The notes under the pieces were generated by a model. It worked only from the letters and a program-made list of their open reading frames with translations. It was not told the DNA's origin and ran no database searches. The translations under genes and the position numbers were made by a program. Below are positions 53,595 to 62,157 of a DNA stretch of 64,000 nucleotides, piece by piece. The stretch is from JALYZC01 sp963725645. GTDB taxonomy: Bacteria > Actinomycetota > Thermoleophilia > Solirubrobacterales > Solirubrobacteraceae. The stretch spans positions 1,178,001 through 1,242,000 of the forward strand of contig CAVRZD010000006.1 in assembly GCA_963725645.1 (NCBI GenBank), given 5' to 3'. Position 1 is the first letter of the stretch. Each line of letters begins with the position of its first letter.

Positions 53595-55781
53595 GTGGCG
53601 GATGGGGCGCGCATCGACGGGCGCCAGGCGCTGTGGCTGGCGGTGATCGTCGCCGCGACGACGGCGGTGGCCGTGGTCGACATCGCCGACGACTCGCGTA
53701 CGGTGCCGCTCGTGCTGCTCGTCTTCGGGCCGCTGGCCGCCGGCATGCTGTCCAGCCGGCTGGTCACGGCGGGCGTGGGGGCGTACGTGTTCGCGCTGAC
53801 GGTCGCGATCGGCGCCGCCGACGGCTTCCTCCTCGCCGAGCGCCACCTGATCCTGCTGGGCGCCGTGCTCGGCGCTGCGGTGTTCGCCGCGTTCGTCGCG
53901 TCGGTGCGCTCCCGGCTCGAGGCCGAGCAGGGCCGCACGGCGACGCTGCTGTCCCGCGCGCGCGTGCTCGCCGACGCCGGTGCGGTGCTCGACCGATCCC
54001 TGAACCCGGACGAGACGCTCCGTCAGCTGGCGTCGCTGGCCGTCCCCGAGCACGCGTCGATGTGCGTGATCGACATCCTCGAGGAGGACGGCACCATCCG
54101 CGGCGCGGCCGTGGAGGCGCTGGACGGGACGACCGCGGCGGGTATGCGCGAGATGCGGGCGCGCTTCCCGCTCGACCCGGACGGGCCGCACCCGGTGGCG
54201 CGGGTCCTGCGGGAGGAGCGCTCGATGCTGATCCAGCTCGACGACCCCACGCTGGCGAGGCTGGCGGCCAGTGGGGAGCACCTCGACTTCATGCGGCGCA
54301 CGCAGTACCAATCGGCGATCGTGGCGCCGCTGCGGGCGCGCAACCGGACCTACGGCGTGATCTCGTGGCTGCGCTTCGAGTACCAGCCCGCGTACGGGGC
54401 GGAGGACCTCGCGCTCGTGGAGGAGCTCGCGGCGCGCGCGGCGTTCGCCCTCTCCAACGCCCACCTGTTCGGGGACGCGCAGCGCTCGCGCCAGCGCAAC
54501 GAGGAGGCGCGCGCTCAGGCCAGCGCGGCCCGCGAGCGGGCGGCGTTCCTGGCCGAGGCCGGCGTGCTGCTCGACCAGTCACTCGACTTCGACACCACGC
54601 TGGCCGACCTCGCGCGCCTGACCGTCCCCGGCCTGGCCGATTGGTGCTCGATCGACGTGCCCGGCCCCGAGGGGCGCCTGCGTAACGTCGTGATCGTGCA
54701 CCGCGACCCGGCGCAGGAGGCGGCCGGCAGGCGTTTGCTCGAGCGCTACCCGCCGCGCCCCGACGAGGAGGTCGGAGCGCCGCGCGTGATGCGGACGGGC
54801 GCCGCCGAGTTCCTGCCCAGCGTGTCGCGCGAGCTGCTCGAGCAGGTGGCCGTGGACGCCGAGCACCTCGCGCTGCTCGAGGCCGTCGGCATCGAGTCGG
54901 CGCTGACCGTGCCGCTCTCCGCCCGCGGCCGGATCCTCGGCGCCATGACCCTCGCGACCGAGAACGGCCGCACGCTGACCGAGGACGACCTGACGCTCGC
55001 GCTGGAGCTCGGCGCGCGCGCGGGGCTGTCGGTGGACAACGCCCGCCTGTACGGGGATCGCGCACACGTCGCGCAGACTCTCCAGGCCAGCCTGCTGCCG
55101 CCGCAGCTGCCGCCGGTCCCCGGGATGCGCATGGCCGCGCGCTATCGCCCGGCCGCCGAGGGCATCGAGGTGGGGGGCGACTTCTACGACGTGTTCGCGG
55201 CCGGGCCCGACCGCTGGGTCCTGGTCGTCGGCGACGTCTGCGGCAAGGGCGCCGAGGCCGCCGCGGTGACCGCGCTCGCCCGGTACACGCTGCGGGCCGA
55301 GGCGGGTCGCGCGCTGCCGCCCCGCGAGGCGCTCAACCGGCTCAACGACGCGATGCTGCGCCAGCAGGAGGGCGGCCGCTTCCTCACGCTCGCCTACGCG
55401 GTCCTCAGCCACGAGGGCGACGGCGCGCGGCTTGTCGTCGCCTGCGCCGGCCACCCGCCGCCGGTGCTGCTGCGCAACGGCAGCGGCAGCGCGCTGCTCG
55501 GCCATCCCGGGTCGCTGCTCGGGGTGTTCGAGGATCCCGTCTTCGTCGAGCGATCGGTGGTGCTCGACCCGGGCGACAGCGCCGTCTTCTACACGGACGG
55601 CGTGACCGACGGGAACCGGGAGTGCCGGATGACGCCGGACGAGCTCGCCGACATGCTGGCGCCCCACGGGCACAAGGCGCCCGACGAGGTCGCGCGCGAG
55701 GTCGAGCGCGCCGCGGTGGGGCCGGACGGCGCGATGCTGCGCGACGACGTCGCCGTGCTCGTCACGCAGCGCGACGGCTGA
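53595..55781 (+). CDS. SpoIIE/PPM-type serine phosphatase with N-terminal membrane helices and two GAF domains
   Basis: A 728-residue signalling protein. GTG 53595 has AAGGA seven bases upstream; GTG 53535 (overlapping the previous stop) would add 20 residues. Membrane segments at the start (ALWLAVIVAATTAVAVVDIA, VTAGVGAYVFALTVAIGAAD, HLILLGAVLGAAVFAAFVAS) are followed by GAF domain 1 (~residues 110-290) and GAF domain 2 (~310-480, AFLAEAGVLLDQSLDFDTTL). The phosphatase domain has IEVGGDFYDVFAAGPDRWVL and VVGDVCGKGAEAAAVTALAR (metal Asp), VACAGHPPPVLLRNGSGSAL, and FYTDGVTDGNRE plus RDDVAVLV (final Asp). It should dephosphorylate an anti-sigma antagonist in partner-switching control, but no such gene is adjacent. 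Confidence 0.9.
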   Translation: MADGARIDGRQALWLAVIVAATTAVAVVDIADDSRTVPLVLLVFGPLAAGMLSSRLVTAGVGAYVFALTVAIGAADGFLLAERHLILLGAVLGAAVFAAFVASVRSRLEAEQGRTATLLSRARVLADAGAVLDRSLNPDETLRQLASLAVPEHASMCVIDILEEDGTIRGAAVEALDGTTAAGMREMRARFPLDPDGPHPVARVLREERSMLIQLDDPTLARLAASGEHLDFMRRTQYQSAIVAPLRARNRTYGVISWLRFEYQPAYGAEDLALVEELAARAAFALSNAHLFGDAQRSRQRNEEARAQASAARERAAFLAEAGVLLDQSLDFDTTLADLARLTVPGLADWCSIDVPGPEGRLRNVVIVHRDPAQEAAGRRLLERYPPRPDEEVGAPRVMRTGAAEFLPSVSRELLEQVAVDAEHLALLEAVGIESALTVPLSARGRILGAMTLATENGRTLTEDDLTLALELGARAGLSVDNARLYGDRAHVAQTLQASLLPPQLPPVPGMRMAARYRPAAEGIEVGGDFYDVFAAGPDRWVLVVGDVCGKGAEAAAVTALARYTLRAEAGRALPPREALNRLNDAMLRQQEGGRFLTLAYAVLSHEGDGARLVVACAGHPPPVLLRNGSGSALLGHPGSLLGVFEDPVFVERSVVLDPGDSAVFYTDGVTDGNRECRMTPDELADMLAPHGHKAPDEVAREVERAAVGPDGAMLRDDVAVLVTQRDG

Positions 55782-55782
55782 C

Positions 55783-56004
55783 ATGAACGCGACCGAGTGG
55801 ATCGAACGCTACGCCCGGCGGATCGGGACCGACCCGCCGACTCCGGACGAGGTCAGCGCGGTACTGAGCCTCGCCGCCGAGGCCGCGCACGCGTCCGAGC
55901 GCACCGCCGCGCCGGTCGCGTGCTGGCTCAGCGCGCGCGTCGGCGTCCCGCTCGACCGTGCGATCGAGCTGGCCAAGGAGATCGAGGGTCGCCGCGCCGA
56001 CTAG
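55783..56004 (+). CDS. Small DUF6457-type protein next to mobA
   Basis: A 73-residue protein (ATG 55783, one base after the phosphatase stop). It contains TEWIERYARRIGTDPPTPDE and VSAVLSLAAEAAHASERTAA, then VACWLSARVGVPLDRAIELA. This matches the small helical DUF6457 family, found beside molybdenum-cofactor genes in actinobacteria (assignment from memory of the motif). It may assist MobA or a molybdoenzyme, but no biochemical role is known. It overlaps the mobA end by four bases on the opposite strand. Confidence 0.75.
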   Translation: MNATEWIERYARRIGTDPPTPDEVSAVLSLAAEAAHASERTAAPVACWLSARVGVPLDRAIELAKEIEGRRAD

Positions 56005-56576
56005 AGCAACGCCGCGGCGCGCTCGAGGTCGCCCGGGGCGTTGACGTTGAACAGCAGGCGCGCGGGGTCGCCGAAGCGGCGCAGCTCCGCCGCTCCGATG
56101 CGGTAGGCGTCGAGCTCGGCCGCCACGACGTGCAGCGGGGCCTCGCGCGCGAGCGCGTCGCGCAGGGCCGGCAGCAGCGACGGGTGCCAGCGGGCGACGA
56201 GCGGGTGCAGGCGGCCGTCCGCCTCGGGGAGGACCAGCGGGGCCGTGTGCGCGGCCAGGTCGGCGAGCAGCTCCGCGGTGACGAACGGCATGTCGCACGC
56301 CACCGCGAGCACGGGCCGGTCGCCGGCACCGAGCAGCGCGGCGACGATGCCGGTGAGCGGGTGGACGGGCTCGGCCGGCTCGTCCCAGCGCGGCACTGCG
56401 AGCGGCGGCAGCGGCGAGTCGCGCTTGGCCACGACGACGGGCTCCAGCCCCGCGCCCTGCACCGCGGCCAGCGGGTATTCGAGCAGCGGGCGGCCGCCCA
56501 GCTCCAGCGTCGCCTTCGCCGCTCCCATGCGGCGGCTCGTGCCGCCGGCGAGGACGGCGCCAACGATCGGCTCCAT
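56001..56576 (-). CDS. mobA: Molybdenum cofactor guanylyltransferase
   Basis: A 191-residue enzyme adding GMP to molybdopterin to form the MGD cofactor used by formate dehydrogenases. It starts at ATG 56576 (IVGAVLAGGTSRRMGAAKAT is the nucleotide-binding signature), followed by LEYPLAAVQGAGLEPVVVAK, HPLTGIVAALLGAGDRPVLA and VACDMPFVTAELLADLAAHT (metal-binding Asp). FNVNAPGDLERA closes the protein. The ORF upstream of the ATG has no homology. It is divergent from moeA with 23 bases between start codons, so one short region drives both sides of the molybdenum cluster. Confidence 0.92.
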   Translation of the reverse strand: MEPIVGAVLAGGTSRRMGAAKATLELGGRPLLEYPLAAVQGAGLEPVVVAKRDSPLPPLAVPRWDEPAEPVHPLTGIVAALLGAGDRPVLAVACDMPFVTAELLADLAAHTAPLVLPEADGRLHPLVARWHPSLLPALRDALAREAPLHVVAAELDAYRIGAAELRRFGDPARLLFNVNAPGDLERAAALL

Positions 56577-56599
56577 GGTCCGTGTATACACCGGGGCGA

Positions 56600-57805
56600 A
56601 TGCCGGCGGAGCTGATCGACCTCGAGACCGCGCGGGCGCGGGTGCTCGCGGCCGTGCGCGGGCCGCTGGCGGCCGAGTCCGTCGCGCTCCTTGGGGCGCT
56701 GGGACGCGTCCTGGCGGCGGACGTGGTCGCCGCGGACGACGTCCCGGGCTTCGACAACTCGGCGATGGACGGCTTCGCCGTCCGCGCCGCCGACACCGCC
56801 GCGGCCCCCGTGGTGCTCCCGGTCGCCGGGGAGTCGCGGGCGGGCCATCCTGCATCCGGCCCGCTTCCGCCGGGCGCGGCGATTGCGATCTCGACCGGCG
56901 CGATGCTGCCCGCCGGCGCCGACGCGGTCGTGCGGGTCGAGGACACGGCGCCGGTCGACGGCGCGGTCGAGGTGCGGGTCGCGGCCGAGCCCGGGCGCGA
57001 CGTCCGCCGCGCCGGGGAGGACGTCGGCGCCGGCTCGACCGTGCTGCGCGCCGGCACGCGCATCGGCCCCGCAGAGCTGGGCGTCCTGGCCTCGGTGGGC
57101 GTCGCGGAGGCGTCATGCACGCGGCGTCCGCGCGTGGCCGTGCTGACGACCGGGGACGAGCTGGTCGGGCCGGGCGAGCAGCGCGGACCGGGGGAGGTGC
57201 GCGATACGAACCGGGTGGGGGTGGCCGGTCTCGCGCTCGACTCGGGCGCCGAGGTCGCGTTTGCGGCCCGCGTCGCCGACGAGCCCGAGGCCACGGTCGC
57301 GGCGCTGCGCGACGGCCTGGGCGCCGATGTCGTGGTCGCCTGCGGCGGCGTGTCGGTGGGGACCCACGACCACGTCAAGCCCGCGCTGGAGGAGCTGGGC
57401 GTCGACCCGGCCTTCTGGGGGGTGGCGCTGCGCCCCGGCAAGCCGACCTGGTTCGGCACGCGCGGGGACACGCTCGTGTTCGGGCTCCCGGGCAACCCCG
57501 TCTCGGCGATGGTGACGTTCCACCTGTTCGTGCGACCGGCGCTGCTCGCGCTCGCCGGCGCGGACGAGCCACGCACCGTGGCCGAGGCGACCATCGACGA
57601 GGCCTACGCCAAGGCGCCGGGCCGCGCGCACGCCGTACGCTGCACGCTGGAGGCGCGCGTCGACGGCTGGCACGTGCGCCCGACCGGGCCGCAGGGCTCG
57701 CACGTGCTGACCTCGATGCTCGGCGCCCGGGCGCTCGCGCTGCTGCCCGCCGACCGCGGCGACGTGGCGGCGGGGGAACGCGTCGAGATCGAGCTACTCC
57801 CGTAG
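56600..57805 (+). CDS. moeA: Molybdopterin molybdenumtransferase MoeA
   Basis: A 401-residue enzyme inserting molybdate into adenylylated molybdopterin. It has PGFDNSAMDGFAVRAADTAA, PPGAAIAISTGAMLPAGADA, VVRVEDTAPVDGAVEVRVAA, PRVAVLTTGDELVGPGE, VVACGGVSVGTHDHVKPALE, RPGKPTWFGTRGDTLVFGLP and GNPVSAMVTFHLFVRPALLA in the order of domains III and IV. The start ATG 56600 is preferred over GTG 56582; TATACA lies nine bases before it, indicating a leaderless message. It is followed ten bases later by moaD-moaE. With MobA, MoaB and ModABC it supplies the cofactor for the formate dehydrogenase at the window end. Confidence 0.95.
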   Translation: MPAELIDLETARARVLAAVRGPLAAESVALLGALGRVLAADVVAADDVPGFDNSAMDGFAVRAADTAAAPVVLPVAGESRAGHPASGPLPPGAAIAISTGAMLPAGADAVVRVEDTAPVDGAVEVRVAAEPGRDVRRAGEDVGAGSTVLRAGTRIGPAELGVLASVGVAEASCTRRPRVAVLTTGDELVGPGEQRGPGEVRDTNRVGVAGLALDSGAEVAFAARVADEPEATVAALRDGLGADVVVACGGVSVGTHDHVKPALEELGVDPAFWGVALRPGKPTWFGTRGDTLVFGLPGNPVSAMVTFHLFVRPALLALAGADEPRTVAEATIDEAYAKAPGRAHAVRCTLEARVDGWHVRPTGPQGSHVLTSMLGARALALLPADRGDVAAGERVEIELLP

Positions 57806-57815
57806 CATCGCCGCC

Positions 57816-58478
57816 ATGGTGGTGTCCGTCCGTCTGTTCGCCGTGCTGCGCGAGGCGGCGTGCCGCGAGCGGCTCGACGTCGAGCTCGCCGACGGCGCGA
57901 CGGCGGGCGACCTGGTCGACGCCGTCGCCCGCGACGCGGGCCTCGGCGCCGTCGTGCAGCCGGGCCAGGTCGTCGTGGCCGTCAACCGCGAGTACGTGCC
58001 CGTGGGCCACCGCCTCAACGACGGCGACGACGTCGCGCTGATCCCGCCCGTCAGCGGCGGCGCGGCCACGGCCGTGCATGCACGCGTGACCGCCGAGCCG
58101 CTCGACCTGGGCGCGCTCGCGGCGGGCGTCGGGCGTCCGGGCGCCGGCGCCGTCGTGACCTTCTCGGGCACCACCCGGGACGTCGAGCGGCTCGACTACG
58201 AGGCCTACGCGGAGATGGCGCAGGAGCGGATCGCGGCCATCCTGGTCGACTGCTGCGAGCGCCACGGCCTGCACGCGGCCGCCGCCGAGCACCGCACGGG
58301 CGCGGTCCCGCGCGGCCAGGCGAGCGTCGTCGTGGCCGTGTCGGCCGCCCACCGCGCGGAGGCGTTCGCCGGCGCGCGCGAGGCGATCGACCGGATCAAG
58401 GCCGAGGCGCCGATCTGGAAGAAGGAGATCGTGGCCGGCGCCGGCGAGCGATGGGTCCAGGGGACCCTCCCGGGCTGA
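57816..58478 (+). CDS. Fused molybdopterin synthase MoaD-MoaE
   Basis: A 220-residue fusion. Residues 1-82 are MoaD (VVSVRLFAVLREAACRERLD, VVAVNREYVPVGHRLNDGDD, VALIPPVSGG), a ubiquitin-like sulfur carrier ending in Gly81-Gly82. Residues ~85-220 are MoaE (VTAEPLDLGALAAGVGRPGA, GAVVTFSGTTRDVERLDYEA, EHRTGAVPRGQASVVVAVSA, AIDRIKAEAPIWKKEIVAGA with the active-site lysines). In a normal MoaD the Gly-Gly must be C-terminal to be thiocarboxylated, so this protein should be cleaved after Gly82, as reported for mycobacterial MoaX. TAGCAT is seven bases before the ATG. moaC starts in the stop codon (TGATG). Confidence 0.93.
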   Translation: MVVSVRLFAVLREAACRERLDVELADGATAGDLVDAVARDAGLGAVVQPGQVVVAVNREYVPVGHRLNDGDDVALIPPVSGGAATAVHARVTAEPLDLGALAAGVGRPGAGAVVTFSGTTRDVERLDYEAYAEMAQERIAAILVDCCERHGLHAAAAEHRTGAVPRGQASVVVAVSAAHRAEAFAGAREAIDRIKAEAPIWKKEIVAGAGERWVQGTLPG

Positions 58479-58960
58479 TGGACGGATCAGGGTTCAGTCA
58501 CCTGGACGAGGAGGGCCGTGCGCGAATGGTGGACGTGGGCTCCAAGCCGACGAGCGATCGCCGCGCCCGCGCGCGCGCGATCGTGCGCATGGCCCCGGAC
58601 ACGGCGGCGGCCGTGGCTCGCGGCGACGCCCCGAAGGGCGACGTCCTCGGCCCGGCCCGGATCGCCGGCGTGCAGGCGGCCAAGCGCACCGCCGAGCTGG
58701 TCCCGCTCGCCCACCCGCTGCCGCTGAGCTACGTCGACGTCGAGGCGGCTGTCGACGAGGCGTCCGGCACGGTCACGCTCGAGGCCGAGGCGCGCACGGT
58801 GGCGCAGACCGGGGTCGAGATGGAGGCGATGTGCGCGTGCGCGGTCGCCGCGCTGACCGTCTACGACATGGTCAAGGGGCTGGAGCGCGGCGTCGCGATC
58901 GAGCGCGTCGAGCTCCTGGAGAAGACCGGGGGCCGCCACGACTGGAGGCGCAGCGGGTGA
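58478..58960 (+). CDS. moaC: Cyclic pyranopterin monophosphate synthase accessory protein MoaC
   Basis: A 160-residue enzyme forming cPMP from the MoaA product in the first stage of cofactor synthesis. It begins FSHLDEEGRARMVDVGSKPT and continues GARIAGVQAAKRTAELVPLA-type sequence (IAGVQAAKRTAELVPLAHPL, PLSYVDVEAAVDEASGTVTL), ending with VAQTGVEMEAMCACAVAALT, VYDMVKGLERGVAIERVELL and EKTGGRHD. The catalytic Lys-Arg-Thr/His and Glu-Met-Glu regions are complete. The start ATG lies in the moaDE stop (TGATG) and its own stop overlaps the GTG of moaB (GTGA), so three proteins are translated in series. moaA is not in the window. Confidence 0.95.
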   Translation: MDGSGFSHLDEEGRARMVDVGSKPTSDRRARARAIVRMAPDTAAAVARGDAPKGDVLGPARIAGVQAAKRTAELVPLAHPLPLSYVDVEAAVDEASGTVTLEAEARTVAQTGVEMEAMCACAVAALTVYDMVKGLERGVAIERVELLEKTGGRHDWRRSG

Positions 58961-59433
58961 AGGCGGCGGTCATCACGGTTTCGACCTCCAGGGCCGCGGG
59001 GGAGGGGGAGGACGAGAGCGGCCTAGCGCTCGCCCAGCTCGTGCGCTCGCTCGACCTCGAAGTCGCGGGCGCCGAGATCATCACGGACGACGCCGAGACG
59101 ATCAGCGCGCGCCTGCGCCACTGGGCGGACGAGGAGGGGTGCGCGCTGATCCTCACCAGCGGCGGGACGGGCTTCGCGCCCAGCGACGTCACCCCCGAGG
59201 CGACACGCGCGGTGATCGAGCGCGAGGCGCCCGGCCTCGGCGAGGCGATGCGCGCCTCCTCGCGGGCGCACACCCCGAACTGGATGCTCACCCGCGCGAT
59301 CGGCGGGATCCGCGGGGGCACGCTGATCGTGAACTTCCCGGGCAACCCGAACGCGATCCGCGAGACGGGCGGCGCGCTGGCCCAGGCGCTCCCGCACGCG
59401 CTCGCGCTACTCGCGGGCGAGCATCCCCACTGA
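58957..59433 (+). CDS. moaB: Molybdopterin adenylyltransferase-like protein MoaB/MogA
   Basis: A 158-residue protein with a GTG start overlapping the moaC stop. The MPT-binding fold shows AAVITVSTSRAAGEGEDESG, AGAEIITDDAETISARLRHW, LILTSGGTGFAPSDVTPEAT (the GGTG motif and Asp), VIEREAPGLGEAMRASSRAH, GGIRGGTLIVNFPGNPNAIR. These proteins adenylylate molybdopterin before MoeA inserts molybdenum. The family name MoaB or MogA cannot be decided from sequence alone, although the short actinobacterial form is usually called MoaB. It is the last gene of the moeA-moaDE-moaC-moaB run; a 117-base gap separates it from the convergent modC. Confidence 0.9.
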   Translation: MKAAVITVSTSRAAGEGEDESGLALAQLVRSLDLEVAGAEIITDDAETISARLRHWADEEGCALILTSGGTGFAPSDVTPEATRAVIEREAPGLGEAMRASSRAHTPNWMLTRAIGGIRGGTLIVNFPGNPNAIRETGGALAQALPHALALLAGEHPH

Positions 59434-59550
59434 CCTCATTCCACGGGCGGAGCCGAGGAGAGGGCTCGTGCCGCGGCTCGGCGCACAACCGCAACCAGTT
59501 GCGTCCGGGCCGAAGGGCGGCCGACCTCCTCGGTGTCCGCGTTTCCGGAA

Positions 59551-60618
59551 CTAGTCGAGCGGGACCACGCGGGTGGCGGTCCCCTTCCAGGTCGCCACGA
59601 CCGCGTCGCCCGGCGCGAGGCCAAGGTCGTCCGCCGAGGCCGCGGTCAGCTCGGCGGTGAACGGCTGCCCGCCCGCGAGGCCAACCCGCACGCGATTGCC
59701 CAGCCGCGTGATCGAGGCCACCCGCGCATCGAGCCGGTTGCGGGCGGAGCCCGCGGGCGGCGTGTGCGGCGGCTCGAGCGCCACCTCCCACGGGTAGAGG
59801 GACACTGCGACCCGGCCCAGGGCGACGTCGGTGCTGACCGCCTCGCCGCCGCCGTCGAGCGCGACCGTCGTCAGGCCGCCCGGGCCCGCACGCGCCGTTC
59901 CCGTGAGCACCGTCGCGCCCACGAGGTCGGCGACGAACGCGGACGACGGCGCGGCGGCGATCGTGTCCGGGGCGCCCTGCTGCGCCACGTGCCCTTGATC
60001 CAGCACGGCGACCTCGCCCGCCAGCGCCGACGCCTCGGCGAAGTCGTGGGTCACGAGCAGCACCGGGATTTCGGCGGCCGCCAGGGTGCGCTGCAGCTCG
60101 TGCGCCGCCCGGGTCCGGTTGCGCGCGTCGAGCGCCGCGAGCGGCTCGTCGAGCAGGAGTGCGCGCGGCTCCCGGGCCAGCGCCCGCGCGAGCGCGACCC
60201 GCTGGCGTTCGCCGCCGCTGAGGTCCGCCGGTCGCGCGGCCGCCAGCGCTCCGGCGCCGAGGCGCTCGAGGGCGTCCTGCGCCCGCCGCCGCCGATCGGA
60301 GCGGGCGCCGCCCGGGGCCCCGAACGCGACGTTGTCGCGGGCGCTGAGGTGCGGGAACAGGGCGTAGTCCTGGAAGACCACGCCCACCTGGCGTCGCTCG
60401 GGTGGAAGGTCGCGCCCGCGCGCGACGTCCAGCCAAACCCCGTCGCCGCAGGCCACGCGGCCGGCGTCGGGATGCAGGAGGCCGGCGACGATCCGCAGCA
60501 CGGTGGTCTTGCCCGCGCCCGAGGGTCCCACCAGCGCGAGGCAGCGTCCGGGCGCCACCGCGAGCGCGACGTCCAGCGCGAAGTCCCGCAGCGCGTGGCG
60601 AGCCTCAAGGGCGAGCAC
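59551..60618 (-). CDS. modC: Molybdate ABC transporter ATP-binding protein
   Basis: A 355-residue ATPase. Walker A is LALVGPSGAGKTTVLRIVAG, Q-loop VGVVFQDYALFPHLSARDNV, signature DLSGGERQRVALARALAREP, Walker B RALLLDEPLAALDARN and the His switch VLLVTHDFAEASAL. The ~130-residue C-terminal part contains TOBE-like strands (ARVASITRLGNRVRVGLAGG, FTAELTAASADDLGLAPGDA) that bind molybdate and sense it. GTG start at 60618 overlaps the modB stop by 14 bases. Tungstate or sulfate transport is possible in this family, but the surroundings (moco genes, HTH-TOBE regulator, modA lipoprotein) favour molybdate. Confidence 0.93.
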   Translation of the reverse strand: MLALEARHALRDFALDVALAVAPGRCLALVGPSGAGKTTVLRIVAGLLHPDAGRVACGDGVWLDVARGRDLPPERRQVGVVFQDYALFPHLSARDNVAFGAPGGARSDRRRRAQDALERLGAGALAAARPADLSGGERQRVALARALAREPRALLLDEPLAALDARNRTRAAHELQRTLAAAEIPVLLVTHDFAEASALAGEVAVLDQGHVAQQGAPDTIAAAPSSAFVADLVGATVLTGTARAGPGGLTTVALDGGGEAVSTDVALGRVAVSLYPWEVALEPPHTPPAGSARNRLDARVASITRLGNRVRVGLAGGQPFTAELTAASADDLGLAPGDAVVATWKGTATRVVPLD

Positions 60619-61408
60619 GGCCCAGCGCCTCCGGACCCGCCGCGAGCTTGACCGCGAGGAGCACGGCCGCGCTGACCGCCAGCAGCACCGCCGATAGCGC
60701 GAGCGCGGCCGGGAAGTCCTCGGCGAAGCGGTCGTAGATCGCCAGCGGCGCGGTCTGCGTGACGCCGCGCAGGCTGCCGGCGAACATCAGCGTCGCGCCG
60801 AATTCACCCAGCGCGCGGCCCCAGGCGAGCGCGGCGCCCGCGGCCAGGCCGCCGCGAGCGAGCGGAATCGCGACGCGCACGAACGCCCTCGCCTCGCCGG
60901 CCCCGAGCGTGCGCGCGGCGGCGAGCAGCGTCGGGTCCACGGCGGCGAAGGCGGCCTGCGCCTGGCGCAGGTAGAACGGGCTCGCGACGAAGGTGAGCGC
61001 GACCACCACCCCGGCCGTCGCGAGCACCAGCTCGACGCCGGCGTCGGCGAGCGCCGAGCCGAGGATCCCCTTCGGCCCCAGCGCCGCGAGCAGCGCGATG
61101 CCCGCCACCGCCGGCGGCAGCACGAGCGGCAGCTCGAGCACGGTGATCACCAGCGCGCGCCCGCGGAACCAGCGGGTCGCGAGCAGGTACGCGGCGGGGG
61201 TCCCGACGACCACGATCAGTGCCAGCGCCAGGGCGCTGGTCTCGAAGCTCAGGCGCAGCGCGTCGAGCGACTCGGCGTCGCCGAGGCTGTCCAGCAGCGC
61301 GCCCGGCGAGGTGTTGACGAAGATCGCCACCATCGGCAGGGCGAGGAAGACGAACGCGACGGCGAGCGCGCCCGCCAGCAGCCCGGCGAACCAGCCGCGG
61401 TGGCTCAC
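60605..61408 (-). CDS. modB: Molybdate ABC transporter permease
   Basis: A 267-residue membrane protein with about five helices: WFAGLLAGALAVAFVFLALP, ALALALIVVVGTPAAYLLAT, ALVITVLELPLVLPPAVAGI, LVLATAGVVVALTFVASPFY and FPAALALSAVLLAVSAAVLL. The EAA-type motif contacting ModC is ARTLGAGEARAFVRVAIPLA with ALAWGRALGEFGATLMFAGS, the typical signature of molybdate/sulfate permeases. GTG start overlaps the modA stop as GTGA. The complex imports molybdate against gradient. Confidence 0.93.
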   Translation of the reverse strand: MSHRGWFAGLLAGALAVAFVFLALPMVAIFVNTSPGALLDSLGDAESLDALRLSFETSALALALIVVVGTPAAYLLATRWFRGRALVITVLELPLVLPPAVAGIALLAALGPKGILGSALADAGVELVLATAGVVVALTFVASPFYLRQAQAAFAAVDPTLLAAARTLGAGEARAFVRVAIPLARGGLAAGAALAWGRALGEFGATLMFAGSLRGVTQTAPLAIYDRFAEDFPAALALSAVLLAVSAAVLLAVKLAAGPEALGRARP

Positions 61409-62157
61409 GGCGGAGGCGGCTCGAAGCCGGCCACGCGCAGCTCGGCCGCGCCGCGCCCGTGCAGCAGCCCGTCGATGAACGCACGCGCCTGCGCGGCGTG
61501 GTCGCCGCCGCGCACGACCGCCGCCTCGTAGACCACCTGTGGCCGGATCGCGGCCGGCAGCTCGATCGCCCGCAGCGCGCCCTTGGTCGCGCGGACGTCG
61601 GTGACGTAGACGAACCCGCCGTCCACGGCGCCCTGCGTGAGCTTGCCGACGATCCCGGTCACGTCCGGCTCGCGGGAGCGCACATTGGCCAGCACGAGAT
61701 CCCGCTCGCTCTGGTCGAGCCGGGCGAGCACCTGTCGCGTATAGGCGCCGATCGGCACCGTCGCGGACCCGACCGCGAGCTGTCGCCCCGGGCGCTCGAG
61801 GTCGCGCAGCCCGCGGGCCGCGGATCCCGCGGGGACAGCCAGCACGAGGCGGTTGCGCGCGAACGGCACCGGCCGCTCGACGAGGTGCTCGGCGTAGAGC
61901 GCCGCCGGGAGCGTGGCGTTGGCGGCGGCGTACACGTCCGGGCGCGCGCCCTGGCGGATCTGGGCGGCCAGGACGTCCGAGCCGCCGAACGACAGGCGCA
62001 CGCGCGCGGCGTCGAAGGTGGCCGCGTACGCGGTGAAGGCCGACTTCAGCGACGCGGCGGCCGAGACCTTCAGGTCGGGGGTGCCGCCGCCACCGCCGCC
62101 GCAGCTCGTCAGCGCGAGCGCCGCGCCCAGCGCGGCGAGCGGCGCCCGCATCCTCAT
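61405..62157 (-). CDS. modA: Molybdate ABC transporter substrate-binding lipoprotein
   Basis: A 250-residue extracytoplasmic binding protein. The N-terminus PLAALGAALALTSCGGGGGG ends in a lipobox (LTSC), so it is anchored by lipid at Cys. The family start DLKVSAAASLKSAFTAYAAT follows, with VRLSFGGSDVLAAQIRQGAR, PVPFARNRLVLAVPAGSAAR, LAVGSATVPIGAYTRQVLAR, GIVGKLTQGAVDGGFVYVTD and the final helix AQARAFIDGLLHGRG. Ser residues in SAAASL and GGSD and the VGSATVPIG loop are the oxyanion contacts. Its ATG overlaps the stop of the regulator gene (ATGA). Confidence 0.93.
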   Translation of the reverse strand: MRMRAPLAALGAALALTSCGGGGGGTPDLKVSAAASLKSAFTAYAATFDAARVRLSFGGSDVLAAQIRQGARPDVYAAANATLPAALYAEHLVERPVPFARNRLVLAVPAGSAARGLRDLERPGRQLAVGSATVPIGAYTRQVLARLDQSERDLVLANVRSREPDVTGIVGKLTQGAVDGGFVYVTDVRATKGALRAIELPAAIRPQVVYEAAVVRGGDHAAQARAFIDGLLHGRGAAELRVAGFEPPPP

